A stretch of 64,000 nucleotides of DNA from an uncultured Bryobacteraceae bacterium (GTDB taxonomy: Bacteria > Acidobacteriota > Terriglobia > Bryobacterales > Bryobacteraceae). Location: the NCBI GenBank assembly GCA_938027685.1, contig CALJAM010000030.1, positions 49,335-113,334 of the forward strand, written 5' to 3'. Positions 50,766 through 58,576 of this stretch are shown here, one piece after another. The notes beneath the pieces are model-generated. The model ran no database searches and was not told the DNA's origin. It saw nothing but the letters and a program-made list of their open reading frames with translations. Numbering within the stretch: the stretch's first letter is position 1; the number at the start of each line of letters is the position of its first letter. A program made the translations under genes and the position numbers.

Positions 50766-51835
50766 AAAAGCGCGGCCTCGATGGCCTCGCGCACCAGGCG
50801 CTCGTCCACACCCGAAACGATGCGAACGCGGCCGATGGCCTCGGGAAGCACCAAATGTACTTCGCCGCGCACCGTCTTCTTGTCGCTGCGCAGTCGAAGA
50901 GCCAGCGCTTGAGGCGAGACGTCGCCAACCCGCGGCAAGGGACCGTAGGCTTCGATCAGTTTCAGGATCCGTTCCGCCTCGGGCTCAGGCAGCATTTCCA
51001 GGCGGCGAGCCAGAAAGGTGGCGGCGCGCATCCCGAGGCCCACCGCCTCTCCGTGCAGCAGCCGCGCGTAGCCGGTCTCCGCTTCCAGCGCGTGGCCGAA
51101 CGTGTGGCCGAAATTCAGGATGCGGCGCAGATCGCTCTCCCGCTCGTCGGCCGAGACCACCTCTGCCTTCACGCGGACGCATTCGGCGATCATGCGCTCG
51201 ACGGTTTCGGGTTCGCGCGCCAGCACGTCGCCGCGGCGCGTCTCGAGTAGATCGAAAAGCTCCGGGCTGCGAATGACGGCGCACTTGACGACCTCGAACA
51301 ATCCCGCTCGGTACTCGCGCTCGGGCAAAGTGCCCAACACTTCCGGGTCGATCAACACCGCCAGCGGCTGGTGAAACGCGCCCACCAGATTCTTGCCGGA
51401 TTCCAGATTCACGCCGGTCTTGCCGCCCAATCCCGAGTCCACCTGCGCCAGCAGCGTAGTCGGCAGCTGAATGACCGGAATGCCGCGCATGAAGATGGCC
51501 GCCAGAAAACCGCCCACGTCATTGACGATGCCCCCGCCGAAGGCCAGCAGGACGCTCGAACGGTCGCCGCCCCTCTGCACCATCTCCTCGGCCAGCGCTT
51601 CGATCGTCGCCAGCCGTTTCCGTTCCTCGCCGCCCGGATAAAACAGGATCTCGTGCGAACGCCCGGCCAGCCCCCGCGCCAGCCTTGCCGCGTGTCGCTG
51701 CCAGACGTCCGGCGTGGTCAGAACGAAAATTTTGCCCGTCCGCTCCGGCAGATGATCACTCAGGCGCTCCAGACAGCCTCGTTGGACGACGGCCGGGTAT
51801 CTGCGTTGGGCTGTCGTCACGTGGAACGTCGCCAT
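50762..51835 (-). CDS. aroB: 3-dehydroquinate synthase
   Basis: 357 residues; second step of the shikimate pathway (DAHP to 3-dehydroquinate), NAD and metal dependent. LAFGGGIVNDVGGFLAAIFMRGI, LPTTLLAQVDSGLGGKTGVNLESGKN, FEVVKCAVI, and metal ligand block LNFGHTFGHALE with LHGEAVGLGM are all present. The frame is open ~195 codons further upstream, but the family N-terminus and a TGG-TACAAC hexamer 6 nt before ATG 51835 place the start there; it is predicted leaderless. It supplies chorismate, the precursor of futalosine-pathway menaquinone. Confidence 0.96.
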   Translation of the reverse strand: MATFHVTTAQRRYPAVVQRGCLERLSDHLPERTGKIFVLTTPDVWQRHAARLARGLAGRSHEILFYPGGEERKRLATIEALAEEMVQRGGDRSSVLLAFGGGIVNDVGGFLAAIFMRGIPVIQLPTTLLAQVDSGLGGKTGVNLESGKNLVGAFHQPLAVLIDPEVLGTLPEREYRAGLFEVVKCAVIRSPELFDLLETRRGDVLAREPETVERMIAECVRVKAEVVSADERESDLRRILNFGHTFGHALEAETGYARLLHGEAVGLGMRAATFLARRLEMLPEPEAERILKLIEAYGPLPRVGDVSPQALALRLRSDKKTVRGEVHLVLPEAIGRVRIVSGVDERLVREAIEAALL

Positions 51836-51841
51836 ATCCAC

Positions 51842-51847
51842 GTTGTA
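51842..51847 (-). promoter_or_regulatory. extended -10 of aroB (leaderless)
   Basis: TACAAC on the complement with TGG upstream, 6 nt from the ATG at 51835. The rightward heparinase gene has its own hexamer at 51878-51883. Confidence 0.4.
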
Positions 51848-51877
51848 CCATGATGCGCACGGCGCCACGGAATGGAA

Positions 51878-51883
51878 CATAAT
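51878..51883 (+). promoter_or_regulatory. -10 element of the heparinase gene (leaderless)
   Basis: CATAAT ending 9 nt before ATG 51893, with no ribosome-binding site; it lies downstream of an alternative ATG at 51872, arguing against that start. Confidence 0.4.
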
Positions 51884-51892
51884 GGTTCGGCG

Positions 51893-53701
51893 ATGCGAAG
51901 CGCTCTCTTGTTGATGCTTGGATTCCTTGCGCCGGCCGCCGCGGATGACCCACTGGCGGGTCTGCGGCGGTCGCACCCGCGGCTCATCGCGCTCGACGCC
52001 GACATCGAGCGCGTGCGCGAACTGCTTCGCCGTTCCCCGCAAGCGCGCCGGATCTACCAGGCGCTCGTGGAGGAGGCCGGTCGCATCCAGACGGCGGCCC
52101 CGGTCGAGCACGTTCTGATCGGCCCGCGCCTGCTGGCTCAAAGCCGTCGCTGTCTGGACCGCGTCTACACCCTGGCCCTGCTTTATCGTCTCGACGGAAA
52201 GCGGGAGTATCTGGAGCGCGCTCTCCGCGAACTGCGCGCCGCTGCGGCCTTCCCGGACTGGAACCCTTCCCACTTTCTCGATACGGCGGAGATGACGCAC
52301 GCCTTCGCCATCGGCTACGACTGGCTTTACGGGAGCCTGAGCGCAGACGACAGGGCGTGGATAAGGCAGGCCATCATCGAAAAAGGCATCCGCCAGGCGC
52401 TGCCGTTTTACGAACGACAACGCGGCTGGGTCGTGAACCGGTTCAACTGGAACCAGGTCTGCAACGGCGGCATCGGGCTGGGCGCGTTGGCCATCGCCGA
52501 CGAAGAGCCCGATCTCTGCCGCCGCGTGCTGAGTTGGGCGCTGGAATCACTGCCGCGCGCGCTGGCCTCGTATGCCCCGGACGGGGGGTGGCCCGAGGGC
52601 CCCGGCTACTGGCATTACGCCACTCGCTACACGGTTTACTTTCTGGCCGGCCTCGAGACGGCGCTGGGACACGATTTTTCCCTGTCCTCCAGCCCCGGCT
52701 TCCGCCAGGCAGGCCGCTTCCGCGTCTACTTTAGCGGCCCCGCCGGCAAGACGTTCAACTACGCCGACGGCGGCGACGCCATCGGCAGCGCCGAAGAAAT
52801 GTTCTGGCTGGCGCGGAAGTTCCGCGAACCGGTCTACACCTGGCACCAGCAGCAGCGACTCGACGATCCCAAGGCGCGGCCGGGAGCTCTCGATCTCGTC
52901 TGGTACCAGGAGGACGGCCGTACACCGTCGCAGGCAGGCTGGCCTTTGGACGCCCTGTTCCGCGGCGTCGAAGTAGCTTTCTTCCGGAGCTCGTGGGATG
53001 ATCCCGACGCGATCTTTCTCGGTGTGAAGGCCGGAGATCTGAAAGTCGGGCACAGCCAACTTGACTTGGGGACGTTCGTGCTCGACGCGGGCCGGGTGCG
53101 CTGGGCCCTGGACCTGGGCGCCGACGATTACAACCTGCCCGGCTACTTTGGCAAGGAGCGGTGGAATTACTACCGCAACCGCACCGAATCGCATAACACG
53201 CTCCTGGTGGACGGCGAGAACCAGAACCCCAAGGCCGAAGCCGCATTCCTCGCCCACCGGTTCGAACGCGGGCTCGCCTGGGTTGTGATGAACCTTGACC
53301 AGGCCTACGCAGGCAAGCTCAAACGGCAACGGCGGGGCGTGGCCCTGGTCGACCGCCGTCACGTGGTCGTGCAGGACGAGATCGAAGCCTTGCAGCCCGT
53401 CGAGGTCCTCTGGGGTATGGTTACGGACGCCGAAGTCGAGCTTCAGGGAGCACAGGCCGAATTGCGAAAGCCGGGTCGGAGGCTTTCGGCACGCATCCTG
53501 CGCCCCCCGGAGGCCGTCTTCGACGTGGTCCCGACTACGCCTCCCCCGCCGCAGAATCCCAACCAGGGAACCCGCAAGCTGGTGGCGAAGCTGCCGGCCA
53601 AAGTCAGCGCCCTGCGCTTGGTCGTCGCGCTGACGCCGTACCGCGAGGGCGAACCAGCGCCCCGGCTCGACTGGCGTGATCGCCCGCTCGATTCCTGGTG
53701 A
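51893..53701 (+). CDS. secreted heparinase II/III family polysaccharide lyase
   Basis: 602 residues. Signal peptide (RSALLLMLGFLAPAAA). An alpha/alpha toroid domain (~40-340: NRFNWNQVCNGGIGLGALAI, GGWPEGPGYWHYATRYTVYF) is followed by a beta-sandwich (~345-600) with HSQLDLGTFVLDAGRVRWALDLG and NRTESHNTLLVDGENQNP, the Heparinase_II/III C-terminal signature including the conserved His/Tyr. Such enzymes cleave uronic-acid polysaccharides by beta-elimination; the true substrate (heparin-like, alginate, other) is unknown. The ankyrin gene starts 44 bp downstream. Confidence 0.9.
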   Translation: MRSALLLMLGFLAPAAADDPLAGLRRSHPRLIALDADIERVRELLRRSPQARRIYQALVEEAGRIQTAAPVEHVLIGPRLLAQSRRCLDRVYTLALLYRLDGKREYLERALRELRAAAAFPDWNPSHFLDTAEMTHAFAIGYDWLYGSLSADDRAWIRQAIIEKGIRQALPFYERQRGWVVNRFNWNQVCNGGIGLGALAIADEEPDLCRRVLSWALESLPRALASYAPDGGWPEGPGYWHYATRYTVYFLAGLETALGHDFSLSSSPGFRQAGRFRVYFSGPAGKTFNYADGGDAIGSAEEMFWLARKFREPVYTWHQQQRLDDPKARPGALDLVWYQEDGRTPSQAGWPLDALFRGVEVAFFRSSWDDPDAIFLGVKAGDLKVGHSQLDLGTFVLDAGRVRWALDLGADDYNLPGYFGKERWNYYRNRTESHNTLLVDGENQNPKAEAAFLAHRFERGLAWVVMNLDQAYAGKLKRQRRGVALVDRRHVVVQDEIEALQPVEVLWGMVTDAEVELQGAQAELRKPGRRLSARILRPPEAVFDVVPTTPPPPQNPNQGTRKLVAKLPAKVSALRLVVALTPYREGEPAPRLDWRDRPLDSW

Positions 53702-53745
53702 GCGCTCCTGCGCCGCGCATCCGCTCCGGCGGTAGCTTAGAGGAT

Positions 53746-54960
53746 ATGGGGCTGGCGTGGTGCCTGTGGCTGGCCGTCCTGGCATGGCAGCCTGAAGACC
53801 TGCACGCGGCCGTAAGGCGCGGAGACCGCGCAGCCGTGGAAGCCTTGCTCGCCGCCGGCGCGGACCCCAACGCGCGCGACCCACTGGGCGGCACGCCCTT
53901 GCACGACGCGGCCTGGGCCGGCCGTGCCGAGATCGCCGCGCTGCTGCTCGATCACGGCGCTGATGTGAACGCACGCCACAGCGAGGGAGGCTCTACGCCG
54001 CTCCACTACGCCGTCATCACGCGCCGCCCCGCGGTGGTCAAGTTGCTGCTGGACCGGGGCGCCGATGTGCACGCGCGCCATCGCGGAGGCGCCACGGCGC
54101 TGCACCTGGCGGCGGCCCGCGGCTATCGCGATCTGGTAGAGCTGCTGTTGGATCGGGGCGCCCGTCTTTCCGCAACCGACGAAGCGGGAGCCACCGCGCT
54201 GGAGGAGGCGGTCTGGAAGGGCCACGCCGACGTCGTGCGACTCTTGATCGCACGCGGCGCCGACTTTCGCCGACGCAGCGCCCAGGGCGGCGCGTTGCTG
54301 CATGCGGCTGCAGCCAAAGGGCACGTCGAGGTTGTGCGCGTTCTGTTGGAAGCGGGCGCCGATCCGGAAGACAAAGACGACTATGGCGCCACGCCGCTCG
54401 ACGAAGCCCTGCGGTACAGGCACAGCGCGGTAGTCGAATTGCTGCTGACGCACGGAGCAAAGCTGCGGGGCAGCACGGCGCTGACGCGCCGCCTGCAAGA
54501 GGCCGTGCTCCGCGGCCAGATCGAGGTGGTGCGCCTACTGCTGGACGCGGGCGCCGATCCGAGCATGCGGACGCCCCAGGGCTCCACCTTGCTGCACGAC
54601 GCCGCGCTGAAAGGCCATGCGGACATCGTCGCCTTGCTGCTGGACCGGGGCGCACCGGTCGGCCTCCTGAACCAGGCCGGCGCGACGCCGCTGCACGACG
54701 CCGCCCTGGCCGGACACGTTTCGGTCGTCCGCCTGCTGCTCGCGCGCGGAGCCGACGTGAACGCGCGCGATCGCGAATCCGGCTCCACGCCCCTGCACCT
54801 GGCAGCCTCGTGGGGAAGGCAGGAGGTGTTGCTGGTGTTGCTGGAGCAGGGGGCAGACCTGAACGCTCTCAACAGCCGAGGCCTCACACCGCTCAAGGTC
54901 GCCCTGGAGAACAACCAGGAGGAGACGGCCGCCCTGCTGCGCGCCCGCGGCGCTCGCTGA
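53746..54960 (+). CDS. exported ankyrin-repeat protein (about 12 repeats)
   Basis: 404 residues. A short N-terminal hydrophobic segment (LAWCLWLAVLAWQP) looks like a signal peptide; the rest is an uninterrupted solenoid of about 12 ankyrin units of ~33 residues, each with the T-P-L-H-x-A-A ... V-x-L-L-L-x-x-G-A-D-x-N pattern. Units 5, 7 and 8 are the most degenerate (EEAVWKG, DEALRYRH, LQEAVLRG). The ends are capped by a less conserved LENNQEETAALLRARGA. ATG 53746 follows AGAGG and starts at the signal; a longer frame from 53698 overlaps the heparinase stop. Likely a periplasmic protein-protein binding module; partner unknown. Confidence 0.88.
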   Translation: MGLAWCLWLAVLAWQPEDLHAAVRRGDRAAVEALLAAGADPNARDPLGGTPLHDAAWAGRAEIAALLLDHGADVNARHSEGGSTPLHYAVITRRPAVVKLLLDRGADVHARHRGGATALHLAAARGYRDLVELLLDRGARLSATDEAGATALEEAVWKGHADVVRLLIARGADFRRRSAQGGALLHAAAAKGHVEVVRVLLEAGADPEDKDDYGATPLDEALRYRHSAVVELLLTHGAKLRGSTALTRRLQEAVLRGQIEVVRLLLDAGADPSMRTPQGSTLLHDAALKGHADIVALLLDRGAPVGLLNQAGATPLHDAALAGHVSVVRLLLARGADVNARDRESGSTPLHLAASWGRQEVLLVLLEQGADLNALNSRGLTPLKVALENNQEETAALLRARGAR

Positions 54961-54996
54961 TGAGCTACGGTGGGCAGAACCCGAAATTCTCAATGT

Positions 54997-55002
54997 TATC
55001 AT
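54997..55002 (+). promoter_or_regulatory. extended -10 of the Omp85-SurA-TamB operon
   Basis: TGT-TATCAT, ending 8 nt before the GTG at 55011, where transcription should begin. This supports GTG 55011 as a leaderless start over ATG 55026. Confidence 0.4.
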
Positions 55003-55010
55003 CGAATTGA

Positions 55011-57935
55011 GTGAAAACCCCCGGGATGCGTCGGCGCGCAGCGCTGCTATGGTGCTGCCTCATCTGCAGTGCGGCCGCCACGGACAATCTTCGAAACAGC
55101 AACGCCTTCATCCGGCGGGTTCGTTTTGTGCCTGAGCGGCAGCCTTACGCCGAACACGAGCTGCTGGCGTTGTTGCCCTTCAGGGTGGGCGAGCCACTTG
55201 ACAGCGCAAAGGTGCGCGCAGCCATCGACCGGCTCTACGCGACCGGCAGATTCGCCGACATCGCCGTCGAGGCATGGCCTGCGGAGGACGGTATCGAAGT
55301 CCGCATCTTCACCGAGCCCGCTTACTTCGTGGGGCGCGTAACGGTGGAGGGCGCGCCCGATCCGCCCAATGCCGGGGCGCTCGCGGCCGCCGCGAGGTTG
55401 GACCTCGGTGCCCCTTTCGATCGCGAGGATCTGCTGGTAGCGACCGAGAACCTGCGCCGCGCGCTTGCAAACCACGGCTTCTATGAACCGCACGTCCGAC
55501 ACCGACTCGAGTATGATCCCGACACCCAGCAGGTCCACATCCGATTCCAGATCGAGCGAGGCCCGAGGGCACGATACACGCAACCCGAGGTTACCGGCTC
55601 CCCTGAGCGCTCCCTTCGCGAAATCACCCGCACCACGCGCTGGAAAGGCTGGTTCCGCTGGAAGCCGGTGACGGAGAACCGGACGCAGGAGGGCCTGGAA
55701 CGGCTGAGGCGCTGGTATCAGAAACGCGATCGCCTGGCCGCCGAAGTGGCCTTGACCCAAATGCGCTACGAGCCGAGCGCGCGACGCGTCACGCCTTCGC
55801 TCGACATCAGAGCGGGGCCCAAGATCCGCATCGAGGTAGAAGGGGCGAAGGTTTCCCGCAGCAAGCTGCGTGAGCTGATACCCGTTTACCAGGAAGGCTC
55901 CGTCGACCGCGACCTGCTCGCGGAAGGCGCGCGGGAATTGACGGAGTACTTCCAGAACAAGGGTTATTTCCACACGGTCGTGGATGTCAAGGCCAAGCCT
56001 GACGGCGACCGCCAGCTCGTCGTCTTCGACGTGAATCGAGGACCCCGCGAAAAGCTCGTGCATGTCGGCGTCAGCGGCAACCGGTACTTCGATACCGCGA
56101 CCATCCGCGAGCGCATGGCGGTGCGACCGGCCGCCTTCCCGCATCTGCGCTACGGCCGGTTCAGCGACCGCATGCTCGAAGCGGACGTGGAGGCGATCGC
56201 CGCGTTGTACCGCGCGAACGGGTTCCGCGACGTGCAGGTGCGCGCGCGCGTCGAACACGGCTACCGCGGCAAACGCGGCCACATGGCGGTTCACGTGGAG
56301 ATCGAAGAGGGCCCTCAGTGGCGCGTAGCTTCGCTGAAGCTCGAGGGCGTCAGCCCGCAGCACGAGTCGGCGGTTCGCGAGCTGCTGCAATCCACCGAGG
56401 GCCAACCTTTCAGCGAGGCCGCCGTGGCCATCGACCGGGAGAACGTCCTCGAGTATTACGCCAACCGCGGCCATGCCGACGCAAGCTTCCAGTGGAGCTG
56501 GCGGGAGTCGGCCGAACCTCACCGCGTGGATCTGGTCTTTACGATCAGCGAGGGAGCGCAGCAGTTCGTCCGCGACATCCTGCTGAGCGGTCTGCGCATC
56601 ACCGACCCGGCGCTGGTGCGCCAACGCCTGCTGCTTGCGCCCGGGGATCCGCTCTCGCGTAGCGCCTTGCTGGAGACGCAGCGACGCCTCTACAATCTGC
56701 AGGTCTTCGCCAAAGTGGACGCCGCCCTCCAGAATCCCGGCGGCCGCGAGCGCGAAAAATACCTGCTGCTCGACTTCGATGAATCACGACGTTACTCGCT
56801 GACCACCGGCTTCGGCGCGCAGATCGAGAAGATCGGCGGGGACGAGCTGAGCTTCGAGGCGCCCGCAGGCAAGCCGGGCTTCAGCCCCCGCGTCTCCTTC
56901 GACATCGTGCGTAGCAACCTCTGGGGCAACGGTCATAGCCTCAGCCTGCGCAGCCGGGTCTCGACCGTGCAGAAGCGCGGCATCCTCAGCTACGAAGCGC
57001 CGCAATTCCGCGGCAGCCCCGATCTGAACCTGCTGTTCAGCGTCATGTACGACGACTCGCGCGACGTGCGCACCTTCACCGCGCGGCGGCAGGAAGGATC
57101 CATCCAGCTCGGCCAGCGTCTCTCGCGCGCCAACACGCTGCTGTACCGCTTCACTTACCGCCGCGTGACCGTGGACCCGGAAACCCTCAAAATCAGTCCG
57201 CTGCTGATCCCCCTCTACTCGCAGCCCGCGCGCCTGGGCATCCTCTCCGGCAACTTTGTGGCAGACCGCCGTGACGACCCGACCAGTGCAACTCGCGGCA
57301 TCTACACCACGCTCGACTTCGGTTTGGCTTCGCGCGCTTTCGGCTCGCAGGCGGACTTCACGCGCCTGCTGGTGCAGAACTCGACCTATCACCCGTTCGG
57401 CTTCGGCCGCCGTTACGTGCTGGCGCGTTCGGCGACCTTCGGCTGGCTGCACAATCTGCGCGAAGAAACCGAGATCCCGCTGCCGGAGAGGTTCTTCGCC
57501 GGCGGCGCCGAATCGCATCGCGGCTTTCCCCAGAACCAGGCCGGGCCCCGCGACCTGCTCACCGGCTTCCCTCTCGGCGGCCGAGCCCTGCTGCTGCATA
57601 AGCTCGAGTTGCGCTTTCCCCTGCTCGGCGAGAACCTCGGCGGTGTGCTGTTCCAGGATGCAGGCAACCTGTACTCGGGCCTCAACGCGCTCTCGCTCCG
57701 GCTGCAACAGAGAGACGTCACGGATTTCGACTACATGGTGCACGCGGTGGGGTTCGGCATCCGCTACCGTACCCCGATCGGGCCAATCCGCGTCGATCTG
57801 GCCTACACGCTCAATCCCCCGGCCTTCGTCGGCTTCAAGGGCACGCGAGAGGAGCTGCTGTTCGGCGGCGGCGTCCGCACGCTGCAACGGATCGGCCACT
57901 TTCAGTTCCATTTCTCTTTGGGGCAAGCCTTTTGA
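55011..57935 (+). CDS. Omp85-family outer-membrane protein (BamA/TamA-like) with seven POTRA-like repeats
   Basis: 974 residues: signal peptide (~1-23, RRRAALLWCCLICSAAA), then seven consecutive POTRA-like units by eye (about 27-97, 98-180, 181-265, 266-342, 343-432, 433-513, 514-592), each with a terminal FDVNRGPR/EIEEGPQ/TISEGAQ-like strand, and a 16-strand barrel (~593-974) whose FFAGGAESHRGFPQNQ carries the Omp85 R-G-F loop motif. It ends in an aromatic (QAF). BamA has five and TamA three POTRAs. Position before tamB favours a TamA-type partner, but a BamA function is not excluded. TTGA overlap with the next gene. Confidence 0.9.
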   Translation: MKTPGMRRRAALLWCCLICSAAATDNLRNSNAFIRRVRFVPERQPYAEHELLALLPFRVGEPLDSAKVRAAIDRLYATGRFADIAVEAWPAEDGIEVRIFTEPAYFVGRVTVEGAPDPPNAGALAAAARLDLGAPFDREDLLVATENLRRALANHGFYEPHVRHRLEYDPDTQQVHIRFQIERGPRARYTQPEVTGSPERSLREITRTTRWKGWFRWKPVTENRTQEGLERLRRWYQKRDRLAAEVALTQMRYEPSARRVTPSLDIRAGPKIRIEVEGAKVSRSKLRELIPVYQEGSVDRDLLAEGARELTEYFQNKGYFHTVVDVKAKPDGDRQLVVFDVNRGPREKLVHVGVSGNRYFDTATIRERMAVRPAAFPHLRYGRFSDRMLEADVEAIAALYRANGFRDVQVRARVEHGYRGKRGHMAVHVEIEEGPQWRVASLKLEGVSPQHESAVRELLQSTEGQPFSEAAVAIDRENVLEYYANRGHADASFQWSWRESAEPHRVDLVFTISEGAQQFVRDILLSGLRITDPALVRQRLLLAPGDPLSRSALLETQRRLYNLQVFAKVDAALQNPGGREREKYLLLDFDESRRYSLTTGFGAQIEKIGGDELSFEAPAGKPGFSPRVSFDIVRSNLWGNGHSLSLRSRVSTVQKRGILSYEAPQFRGSPDLNLLFSVMYDDSRDVRTFTARRQEGSIQLGQRLSRANTLLYRFTYRRVTVDPETLKISPLLIPLYSQPARLGILSGNFVADRRDDPTSATRGIYTTLDFGLASRAFGSQADFTRLLVQNSTYHPFGFGRRYVLARSATFGWLHNLREETEIPLPERFFAGGAESHRGFPQNQAGPRDLLTGFPLGGRALLLHKLELRFPLLGENLGGVLFQDAGNLYSGLNALSLRLQQRDVTDFDYMVHAVGFGIRYRTPIGPIRVDLAYTLNPPAFVGFKGTREELLFGGGVRTLQRIGHFQFHFSLGQAF

Positions 57936-58576
57936 GGACGGCGATTCTTTGGCTGTGGCTGGCAGCGTCCCCGTCGCAGGGACAGTTGCTCGACCGCATC
58001 GCCGTGACCGTGGACGACCGCGTCATCACGCTGGGCGACGTCATCGACGAAATCCGTCTGGCCGCCCTGTTGGAGGGGGCCGCCCTCGAGATCACGCCCG
58101 AGAGCAAGCGCCGCGCCGCCGAGCGGCTGGTGGAGAGCCTCCTGCTCAGCCGCGACATGGAAATGACGCGGTTTCCTCCCGTCTCGGACGAAGAGCTGGA
58201 GGAATTCCTCGCTCGGATCCGGACCGCGCGGGGGTTGAACGCGGCAGCCTGGGAGGACGAGGTGCGTCGCTACCAGCTTTCCCCCGCGCATGTCCGTGAA
58301 CAGCTTCGCCGACGCCTCGGTGTCTTGCGTTACATTGAATTCCGCTTTCGTCCGCAGGTCCAACTGACGGACGCCGAGGTGCGGCAGTACATGCAGGACC
58401 GCTTGGGGCCCGGAAGTGCCCCCATGGCAGGGAATCCCGAACGGGCGCTCGAGGCGGCGCGGCAGGCGGCCGAATCGGCGCTCGCTGCCCAACGCGTCAA
58501 CGAGCTCGTGGACGCCTGGCTGAAGGACACCAGAAAACGCGCGCGCATCCGTTACAGGGAGGCGGCGTTCCAATGA
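57932..58576 (+). CDS. SurA-like periplasmic chaperone lacking a PPIase domain
   Basis: 214 residues, TTG start in the TTGA overlap with the Omp85 gene. Signal peptide (RTAILWLWLAASPSQG), then LLDRIAVTVDDRVITLGDVIDEIRLAALLEG, the start of the SurA N-terminal chaperone domain, and the helical rest to residue ~200. No parvulin (rotamase) motif follows, so it should act only as a chaperone for unfolded outer-membrane proteins. Its stop overlaps the tamB ATG (ATGA), giving strict stoichiometric coupling in the operon. Confidence 0.85.
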   Translation: MRTAILWLWLAASPSQGQLLDRIAVTVDDRVITLGDVIDEIRLAALLEGAALEITPESKRRAAERLVESLLLSRDMEMTRFPPVSDEELEEFLARIRTARGLNAAAWEDEVRRYQLSPAHVREQLRRRLGVLRYIEFRFRPQVQLTDAEVRQYMQDRLGPGSAPMAGNPERALEAARQAAESALAAQRVNELVDAWLKDTRKRARIRYREAAFQ

